Positions 4,318 through 9,339 of a stretch of DNA of 9,339 nucleotides are shown one piece after another (positions within the stretch are counted from its first letter, which is position 1; each line of letters starts with the position of its first letter). Origin of the DNA: Dehalococcoidia bacterium. Its GTDB lineage: Bacteria > Chloroflexota > Dehalococcoidia > Dehalococcoidales > JAUWYK01. A model generated the notes under the pieces. The model ran no database searches. It worked only from the letters and a program-made list of their open reading frames with translations, and had not been told where the DNA came from. The stretch spans positions 1 through 9,339 of the forward strand of contig JAUWYK010000072.1 of the NCBI GenBank assembly GCA_030615865.1, in the 5' to 3' direction. A program made the position numbers and the translations under genes.

Positions 4318-5707
4318 GACTTCTATCACTACGCAGCTAACCCGCTGGGATATAGACAGAATCAGGGGCTATAAAGAGCTTCTTGATTTCTACCACGGTC
4401 AGCATTGGGAAAGCAGGGAAAGGCGGGGGGAGAAGCGCCTGACCTTTAACTATGCCAAGGTGTTCATAGATAAGGTTACCTCATATTTAATGTCTGGCAT
4501 TAACTTTGCCGTCGATGCTGTTGAGGACTCTGATGAGGCTAGAGCTAGAGCCCAGAGGGCAGAGCAGGCCTTATACCAGGTGTATGAGGATAATAACCTG
4601 GAGCAGCTAGACCTTGAGACTGAGATTGATTGCGCCATCCTAGGTGATGCCTGTTACAAGGTTATATGGGATGCTCAAGCCAAGCGGGTCAGGGTTACTG
4701 CTCCTGATGTTCAAGGTATCTATGCCTGGTGGCTGGGGGATGATATCTCCTGGGTATGGAGGGTAGCCTCTAAATATAGTCTATCCGCTGAGGAAGCCGA
4801 GCTACTCTATGGGGTTAAGCCTAAAAGCAAGACGGCCACTATCGTTGAGCTGTGGACAGACTCAGAATTCGAGCTTTACCTGGATAATGCTCTGGTGGGG
4901 AAGAAGCCCAATCCCTATGGCTTTATCCCGTTTATCATATACCCTAACCTGAGAGAGCCAAAGAAGTTCTGGGGCATATCCGATTTGTCCCAGATTATGG
5001 AGCCGCAGCGGGAGCTTAATCGGGCGATGTCGCAACTATCCAGAATATTAGAGCTATCAGGTAACCCTATTGCCGTTCTGGAGAATGTGGAGGAATCGGA
5101 GGATATTGCGGTCAGACCGGGGGCAGTGTGGAATCTACCTGAGGATACTAAAGCCTATTTGCTTGATCTGCTACAGGGTGGTGGAGTCAGGCTACATATA
5201 GATTATATCAATTTGCTGTATAGAATCCTGCACGATGTATCAGAATCGCCCCGGGCTGCCTTTGGTGGGACAGAGAGGGATTTGTCCGGGGTAGCCCTCG
5301 AGATAGAGCTTCAACCGCTACTGCAGAAGGTGAGTCGAAAGAGGATTATCCGAACCGCTGTCTATAATTGGAGAAACAAGATGATTCTTAAGCTGGTGGA
5401 GAAGTACCGGGGTGAGAGCTTTGGCGATAACCATCTGCGGGTAGTGTGGAGTCCGGTGCTACCCCAGGATATGACGAGGCTGGTTTCTAATGAGCAGACA
5501 TTGGTTCAGACCGGTATCCACTCAAGACGTAGGGCTATGGATGAAGTGGGGGTTAAAGACCCTGAGATGGAGTTTAATCGGTGGCTTGAGGAGAGGGAGA
5601 CAATCCTGAGGATGAATAAGGAGCTTAACGCCAGGTCAACGAGAGGCGGAGAGAGAGTGAGAGCTTTAGCCGCGGAGACCGAAGGCGTTGAGGAATCTTC
5701 GCCATAA
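4310..5707 (+). CDS. Phage portal protein (SPP1 gp6-like type)
   Basis: The portal forms the dodecameric ring at the capsid vertex through which DNA enters and leaves, and to which terminase and head-completion proteins bind. The 465 residues show the usual features of SPP1 gp6-type portals: N-terminal YKELLDFYHGQHW (21-33), RLTFNYAKVFIDKVTSYLMSG at about 43-63, a middle beta-rich part with GDACYKVIWD (112-121), the NPYGFIPFIIYPN segment (201-213), FWGISDLSQIMEPQRELNR (220-238) and the long stem/wing helix with GGTERDLSGVALEIELQPLL (319-338). The length is in the normal range. The start is ATG 4310 after AAAGAGGG, overlapping the upstream gene by 8 bp. The last 30 residues are charged and low in pattern. 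The scaffold-like gene follows after 12 bp, the order expected for a head module. Confidence 0.92.
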   Translation: MDETSITTQLTRWDIDRIRGYKELLDFYHGQHWESRERRGEKRLTFNYAKVFIDKVTSYLMSGINFAVDAVEDSDEARARAQRAEQALYQVYEDNNLEQLDLETEIDCAILGDACYKVIWDAQAKRVRVTAPDVQGIYAWWLGDDISWVWRVASKYSLSAEEAELLYGVKPKSKTATIVELWTDSEFELYLDNALVGKKPNPYGFIPFIIYPNLREPKKFWGISDLSQIMEPQRELNRAMSQLSRILELSGNPIAVLENVEESEDIAVRPGAVWNLPEDTKAYLLDLLQGGGVRLHIDYINLLYRILHDVSESPRAAFGGTERDLSGVALEIELQPLLQKVSRKRIIRTAVYNWRNKMILKLVEKYRGESFGDNHLRVVWSPVLPQDMTRLVSNEQTLVQTGIHSRRRAMDEVGVKDPEMEFNRWLEERETILRMNKELNARSTRGGERVRALAAETEGVEESSP

Positions 5708-5722
5708 GGAGGACAAAAGTTG
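5706..5722 (+). promoter_or_regulatory. Strong ribosome site that fixes a TTG start
   Basis: AAGGAGG (5706-5712) stands 7 bases before TTG at 5720. No ATG lies in frame nearby, so this unusual start is the best choice for the scaffold-like gene. The site begins at the stop codon of the portal gene (TAA 5705-5707), which suggests coupled translation. Confidence 0.75.
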
Positions 5723-6226
5723 CCTAATAATAATGAGCAAAACTCGGTAGAGTCCACGCCGGAGGAAGAGCTAGAGCAGGCCAGAGCCAGGATTGGTGAG
5801 GTTGAGGGTTTGTTAGCTCGAAAAGACGAGGAGCTAACTAAAGCTAATACCCACATTTCAGAGCTGGAGCAGGTTTTAGCTGATAGGGATAACCAAATCG
5901 CTACCCTGAAGCAATCTGTGGCTGAGTTAGAGCAGAAGCTGACTGATGTCAATAATGCCCTGACCGAGGCAATATCAAGCTACAGGGCTCTGGTGGTCAA
6001 AACAAATCCAGGGGTATCCGAGGAGTTGATAACCGGTGATACCATTGAGGAGATTGATAAGTCCCTAGCCAGTGCCCAAACCCTTATTGAGAGGGTGAGA
6101 CAAGAGCTAGAGGCTGAAATCGCAGCCGCCAAGGTCCCGGCTGGGGCTCCACAGAGGGCGCCAGTTGACCTTTCAGCTCTGTCCCCGCGGGAGAAAATTG
6201 AATATGCGATAGGAGGTAAAAAGTAA
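5720..6226 (+). CDS. Scaffold-like coiled-coil protein
   Basis: The 168-residue acidic protein is mostly helical. Residues about 13-92 form a long Glu/Leu/Ala-rich coiled coil (LEQARARIGEVEGLL, then ISELEQVLADRD and SVAELEQKLTDV), with a second helical stretch around 113-142. A Pro/Ala linker (about 143-152) leads to a short C-terminal motif, SPREKIEYAIGGKK, of the kind by which scaffolds contact the capsid protein. It lies between portal and major capsid genes, the standard place for the internal scaffold that guides procapsid assembly and then leaves. It ends at TAA 6224-6226, immediately before the capsid ATG. No protease domain is visible, so removal would need a protease encoded elsewhere or simple exit. 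Call from context and composition; sequence of scaffolds is poorly conserved. Confidence 0.75.
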   Translation: MPNNNEQNSVESTPEEELEQARARIGEVEGLLARKDEELTKANTHISELEQVLADRDNQIATLKQSVAELEQKLTDVNNALTEAISSYRALVVKTNPGVSEELITGDTIEEIDKSLASAQTLIERVRQELEAEIAAAKVPAGAPQRAPVDLSALSPREKIEYAIGGKK

Positions 6227-7147
6227 ATGGCTTTAACATTAGCTGAGGCATCTAAACTTTCAAATGATATGCTGCTTCAAGGGGTGGTGGAGACCATCGT
6301 TAAGGATTCGCCTATCCTCCAGCAGCTCCCCTTCATTGAGATTATAGGTAATGGGTTGACCTATAACCAGGAGAAGACCTTGCCTAGCGTCGATTTCTAT
6401 GATGTAGGTGACACCTGGGTTGAGTCCACACCAACCTTTGAGCAGAAAACGGCAAACCTGAAGATTGTGGGTGGTGATGCCGATGTTGATAACTTTCTGA
6501 AGGCAACCCGAAGTAATATTCAGGATTTAGAGGCAGCCGTGGTTGAGCTTAAGGCTAAGGCGGTCAGGGATAAGTTTGAGGACACCTTTGTCTATGGTGA
6601 TGCCACCGCCAACCCCAAGCAGTTTGATGGTCTAAGGAAGCTTATTGATACTACTACTGCCAGCGACCAGGTAATAGCTATGGGGGACACGGGGGCTACC
6701 CTGACCCTGAACAAGCTGGACGAGCTCATTGATGCACTAAAGGGCGGCAAGCCCGACCTGCTGCTTATGAGCCGCCGCTCACGGAGAAAGATTAATGCCC
6801 TAGTCAGAGCGGCTGGGGGAATGATGGAGACTGACCGAGATAAGTGGGGTAACTTCATCCAGTTCTGGGATGGCGTGCCTATTGGCGTCAATGACTGGAT
6901 ACTTGATACCCATGTTTTGACTGATGGTGTCGAGACGGCAACCACCGGCGGCAGTTGCTCCACTATCTATGTCTTCCAGATGGGGGAAGGGGCACTAAGT
7001 GGCTTAACCAGCCCCGGTCAACTCCAGGCGGAGCCCATCGGCTCGCTGGAGACCAAGGATGCCACCCGAATCAGAATTAAGTGGTATGTATCCCTGGCTC
7101 TATTCAGCTCTATTAAAGCAGCCGCTTTAATCGGGGTTCAGGACTAA
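6227..7147 (+). CDS. Major capsid protein (HK97-fold type)
   Basis: This 306-residue protein forms the icosahedral shell. Its start (MALTLAEASKLSNDMLLQGVVETIV) and the following SPILQQLPFIEIIGNGLTYN are typical of the HK97-fold capsid group resembling gp13-like proteins: an N-terminal arm, then E-loop strands (residues about 40-80, with DVGDTW and a Thr-Pro-Thr-Phe-Glu stretch). A spine helix follows (LEAAVVELKAKAVRDKFEDTFVYGD, about 102-126), then the P domain with QFDGLRKLI and LLLMSRRSRRKI, and the A-domain WDGVPIGVNDWI near 216-226. There is no N-terminal prohead protease-sized extension, consistent with a separate scaffold. SD AGGAGGT (6211-6217) is 9 bases before the ATG, expected for a highly expressed gene. 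A GC-rich hairpin follows the stop. Family strongly supported; exact subfamily uncertain. Confidence 0.88.
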   Translation: MALTLAEASKLSNDMLLQGVVETIVKDSPILQQLPFIEIIGNGLTYNQEKTLPSVDFYDVGDTWVESTPTFEQKTANLKIVGGDADVDNFLKATRSNIQDLEAAVVELKAKAVRDKFEDTFVYGDATANPKQFDGLRKLIDTTTASDQVIAMGDTGATLTLNKLDELIDALKGGKPDLLLMSRRSRRKINALVRAAGGMMETDRDKWGNFIQFWDGVPIGVNDWILDTHVLTDGVETATTGGSCSTIYVFQMGEGALSGLTSPGQLQAEPIGSLETKDATRIRIKWYVSLALFSSIKAAALIGVQD

Positions 7148-7160
7148 GATTAAGTGATTA

Positions 7161-7188
7161 GGGGGAGTCTTCTCGCGAGGGCTCCCCC
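7161..7188 (+). other. GC-rich hairpin after the capsid gene, without U-tract
   Basis: GGGGGAG (7161-7167) pairs with CTCCCCC (7182-7188); the stem can extend by four more pairs (two of them G-U) to a 6-base loop. AAAGGAG, the next gene's ribosome site, follows immediately, with no T run, so it is not a standard terminator. It may protect the capsid message 3' end, pause polymerase or temper translation of the next gene. Confidence 0.6.
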
Positions 7189-7200
7189 AAAGGAGAAGAA

Positions 7201-7716
7201 ATGAAAAAGCAAGATGTAGCCCGATGGCTCTGTCACTACAAACTCAATAAATACCACGAGGACATTGAGCCCTACCGGGGTAGAGAGGATGAATTCCATA
7301 AGTTGTTCAAGCCCTATGAGGTCACTGAGGGGGAGGGCAATTGCCTGCTTAACACTGGCATCGACGAGATGTGGGATTTGATTACCGGAGTCGTCTCCGG
7401 GGCTGACCATATCTACGACAATTCCCATGCCCAAATAGGTGTCGGTGATAGCAGTGCAGCCGCCGACCCTAGTCAGACTGACTTACAGGCAGCCACCAAT
7501 AAGACCTATAAGGGTATGGAATCCGGCTATCCCACTTCTACCAGCCAGAAGGCAACCTTCAAATCAAGCTTTGGCAATGACGAGGCCAACTATGCCTGGA
7601 ACGAGTGGGTAGTAAAACAGAGCACCAGTGCCATTTGTCCCAACAGGAAGGTTGACTCGCTGGGGACTAAGACTAGCGGCACCTGGACACTGGAAGTTTC
7701 AATAACACTAAGCTGA
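7201..7716 (+). CDS. Conserved phage structural protein of unknown role
   Basis: The 171-residue product resembles a family often found just after capsid genes in phages. Features: an N-terminal helical part (RWLCHYKLNKYHED), NCLLNTGIDEMWDLITG at 47-63, then a beta-rich domain with NSHAQIGVGDSSAAAD (74-89), the LQAATNKTYKGMESGYP stretch (95-111) and a C-terminal GTKTSGTWTLEVSITLS (155-171). The AQIGVGD and final strand pattern suggests a beta sandwich exposed on the particle. The ATG at 7201 has AAAGGAG 5 bases upstream, next to the hairpin after the capsid gene. Neighbours make a head decoration or minor virion protein likely; a tail or baseplate role cannot be excluded. Known only as a hypothetical phage family to me; the role is inference from position. 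Confidence 0.68.
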   Translation: MKKQDVARWLCHYKLNKYHEDIEPYRGREDEFHKLFKPYEVTEGEGNCLLNTGIDEMWDLITGVVSGADHIYDNSHAQIGVGDSSAAADPSQTDLQAATNKTYKGMESGYPTSTSQKATFKSSFGNDEANYAWNEWVVKQSTSAICPNRKVDSLGTKTSGTWTLEVSITLS

Positions 7717-7728
7717 TAAGAGGGTGTA

Positions 7729-8025
7729 ATGGACGAGAAGCTGAAAGAGAACATCCTCGCAGGTAGGAGCTTTGTTGACGAATACCGTGGAGAACATACT
7801 AAGCTCTATGACAAGGGATGGCATAAGGGTATTTCTCAAGAACACACCCCATTGCTTAATTCTTTACTCAACAAGCTGAACGCTAAGGGCTTCAGTTCTC
7901 TTCAGGAGTTCTTTGATGCCAGTGAGTTATTGAATATTCAGGAGCTTGGCTTTGCCGATAGAGAAGCCTTTGGGGCTGATGCTACTGAAGCTGATAGAGT
8001 GCTTTTAGAGGAGAAATGGAAGTGA
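7729..8025 (+). CDS. Small acidic phage protein, unknown
   Basis: I do not recognise this 98-residue protein. It is acidic and predicted largely helical: MDEKLKENILAGRSFVDEY, a KLYDKGWHKGISQEH segment (25-39), a Leu-rich helix (TPLLNSLLNKLNAKGF) and a C-terminal acidic helix ending in LEEKWK. No membrane helix or signal peptide. AAGAGGGTG before ATG 7729 is a fair ribosome site, and the gene overlaps the next ATG by 10 bp, so it belongs to the late operon. A small virion or assembly protein is plausible; no stronger call is justified. Confidence 0.65.
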   Translation: MDEKLKENILAGRSFVDEYRGEHTKLYDKGWHKGISQEHTPLLNSLLNKLNAKGFSSLQEFFDASELLNIQELGFADREAFGADATEADRVLLEEKWK

Positions 8026-8984
8026 GCGTCCTTCACGAAACTTGCCTTGAATACTTTAGAAGACGGCTAACTGAGGGCTGGAAGTGCATCAGCCTTGAGG
8101 GGTATAATGCTGTCCTCTTGTCTCCAGAGGGTATCAGGCGTGAACTTGACCTTCGGAATGATGTTGAAACCCTAAGACCAGATACTGCTGGGGATGAGTG
8201 TAATATAAGTCATGAGGTAGGTGCAGCTTGCCCTAATCATTACCAGAATGTTGATGAGGTTATACCTGATGAAAATACTACTCTTGTCTATGTTGATGGT
8301 CTCCATGACTGGGAAAGAGACCTCTACAGTATAGAAAACCACAGTGTGGGCAGTGGCACAATAAACTCAGTAAAAGTCTATGGTTATTGTGCGTCAACAT
8401 CCAACAATCCTACTCAAGCAGGGTTGATGCTTGCAATTAAAACTGGTGGGGTAGTCTATGAGAGTACTCCAGTATTAGTACCTTTGGGTTGGGCTTATTT
8501 TAGCAATACCTGGGCACAGAATCCTGGCAATGCACATGCTTGGACTTGGGATGAGGTAGATGCTCTACAGGCTGGCATTGCCCTGAGAGAATGCCTGGGT
8601 GATGGCGGTGGAGGAGTTAAATGCACCCAAGTCTATGTTGAGGTTGATTACACGTCAGTTACCGAGAAATCTTCATCAGATACTGGCTCTGGGGCAAATG
8701 CCTATGTTTCACTGGAGACGGGGGAGATTAAAACTTCATCCGATGCTGGTTCTGGAGCAGAGGGCACTCCTATGCAATCGGCTACCTTATTTGGCGGCGA
8801 AACTGGTTCTGGGATTGAAGCCTATGTTGCCCGGCTATTAGCCGCCTTTGACACTGGCACCGGCGCCGAAGTCAGCGGTCTGCTTAAGGACTTGTTTGCC
8901 AGTGAACTTGGTCAAGGTTCCGATTCTTTTGTTGCCAAGATAGAAACGCCTACCAAGGGGGGAGGTATGAAATTATGGATCTAA
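8016..8984 (+). CDS. Phage structural protein with beta-sandwich and Gly-rich C-terminal repeats
   Basis: The 322 residues show three parts. Residues 1-60: a short helical head, then GWKCISLEGYNAVLLSPEGIR and LDLRNDVETLRPD, a motif string that recurs in phage structural proteins. Residues about 78-213: a probable beta-sandwich, with VDEVIPDENTTLVYVD, RDLYSIENHSVGSGTINSVKVYGY, LMLAIKTGGVVYES and VKCTQVYVEVDY; it resembles carbohydrate-binding-like or virion domains by strand pattern only. Residues about 220-306: five degenerate repeats with a DTGSGAE-type core. ATG 8016 follows TAGAGGAG and overlaps the upstream stop by 10 bp; the gene overlaps the next by 10 bp. It probably sits on the capsid or tail exterior as a decoration or fibre-like protein, which is inference from context. 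Family assignment is from recalled motif similarity. Confidence 0.72.
   Translation: MEVSVLHETCLEYFRRRLTEGWKCISLEGYNAVLLSPEGIRRELDLRNDVETLRPDTAGDECNISHEVGAACPNHYQNVDEVIPDENTTLVYVDGLHDWERDLYSIENHSVGSGTINSVKVYGYCASTSNNPTQAGLMLAIKTGGVVYESTPVLVPLGWAYFSNTWAQNPGNAHAWTWDEVDALQAGIALRECLGDGGGGVKCTQVYVEVDYTSVTEKSSSDTGSGANAYVSLETGEIKTSSDAGSGAEGTPMQSATLFGGETGSGIEAYVARLLAAFDTGTGAEVSGLLKDLFASELGQGSDSFVAKIETPTKGGGMKLWI
8676..8934 (+). repeat. Five in-frame protein repeats with a TGSGA core
   Basis: Cores at residues 222 (DTGSGAN), 243 (DAGSGAE), 262 (ETGSGIE), 279 (DTGTGAE) and 297 (ELGQGSD) are spaced 21, 19, 17 and 18 residues apart within the 8016-8984 gene. The repeats diverge at DNA level, so they are old or under selection rather than a recent expansion. 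Confidence 0.65.
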
Positions 8985-9339
8985 GCACGATGAGAACTAT
9001 AGTCAGGCGCGACCTAAAGGATGAGGACTCGGGGAACTACCGCTGGACCAACGATGAGCTGGACAGGCATATCGCCCACGCGGTTAAGGAACTATCTGAG
9101 GCGGTGCCTTTGCCAACAAAGGCGACCCTGTCCACCACCATCGGCTCCAGACAGATTGATATATCATCTTTGACAGATAGGGTTATGATAGAAGCCGTAG
9201 AGTACCCAGTGGGCAGATTCCCACCCCATTACCAGCAGTTCGCTCTGTGGGGGGATATACTGAGCCTGTTTGGCGATGAAGTCCCTGATGGCTCTAACTG
9301 TTATATCTATTACGGCAGGCTCCATACCCTTGATGCTCA
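8975..9339 (+). CDS. Head-tail adaptor (connector)-like protein, 3' end outside window
   Basis: The open frame starts at ATG 8975 and runs to the window edge without a stop, giving at least 121 residues. A GGAGGT site (8961-8966) lies 8 bases upstream, and the start overlaps the preceding gene by 10 bp, so the gene is clearly part of the operon. The N-terminus reads MRTIVRRDLKDED, then YRWTNDELDRHIAHAVKELSEAVP (residues about 22-45), typical of phage adaptor or head-completion proteins that dock under the portal and form the connector. A beta-rich part follows (ATLSTTIGSRQIDIS, EAVEYPVG, NCYIYYG). Its position after the head proteins fits. The C-terminal part is missing, so length and exact family cannot be checked. 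Confidence 0.72.
   Translation, partial: MDLSTMRTIVRRDLKDEDSGNYRWTNDELDRHIAHAVKELSEAVPLPTKATLSTTIGSRQIDISSLTDRVMIEAVEYPVGRFPPHYQQFALWGDILSLFGDEVPDGSNCYIYYGRLHTLDA

Noticed and set aside
7150..7434. Minus-strand open frame opposite the post-capsid gene
   Set aside because: It lies wholly opposite a well-supported late gene with a good ribosome site, and shows no domain pattern of its own.

Overview
The window looks like part of a tailed (Caudoviricetes-type) bacteriophage or prophage with an HK97-like head module. It runs from the end of the large terminase gene through portal, scaffold and major capsid protein into the head-completion genes. Strong Shine-Dalgarno sites, short 8-10 bp gene overlaps and sigma70-type promoters fit a bacterial host. 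The overall flavour suggests an anaerobic Chloroflexota (Dehalococcoidia-like) host: a signal-peptide-bearing surface protein built of IPT/TIG repeats with a C-terminal membrane anchor, and a small Cys-rich HTH protein before the portal. That host assignment is inference from family resemblance, not from a marker gene.

Layout. (1) 1-345, plus strand: C-terminal nuclease part of the terminase large subunit, cut by the window edge. A short Cys-rich phage-like frame follows at 392 and appears to lose its natural 3' end. (2) About 480-3950 is an accessory island between terminase and portal, two genes that often lie close together. It holds a small WYL-type protein on the minus strand under a perfect consensus promoter, and a divergent plus-strand promoter whose predicted start falls at the base of a 14-bp-stemmed, multi-hairpin RNA candidate (911-1001). 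Next come a plus-strand protein with two winged-helix-like regions (1089-1838), back-to-back terminator hairpins (2030-2119), and a minus-strand pair: an excisionase-type HTH gene and a 511-aa secreted, membrane-anchored IPT/TIG surface protein. Own promoters, own terminators and reversed strand are the hallmarks of phage morons (lysogenic cargo). (3) 3884-4047 is a divergent promoter region. The rightward promoter has a palindrome resembling a Gram-positive-type LexA box inside its spacer. (4) 4048-9339, plus strand: a compact late operon of Cys4/HTH protein, portal, scaffold-like coiled-coil protein, major capsid protein, two conserved or unknown small phage proteins, a structural protein with C-terminal Gly-rich repeats, and a head-tail adaptor-like gene running off the right edge.

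How the parts may work together. The late genes build the procapsid and its connector, with portal, scaffold and capsid made in the usual order. The island genes are probably expressed in the lysogen and may alter the host surface or regulation. The most novel parts are the structured RNA locus with its phased promoter repeats and winged-helix partner gene, and the SOS-like operator on the capsid operon promoter.
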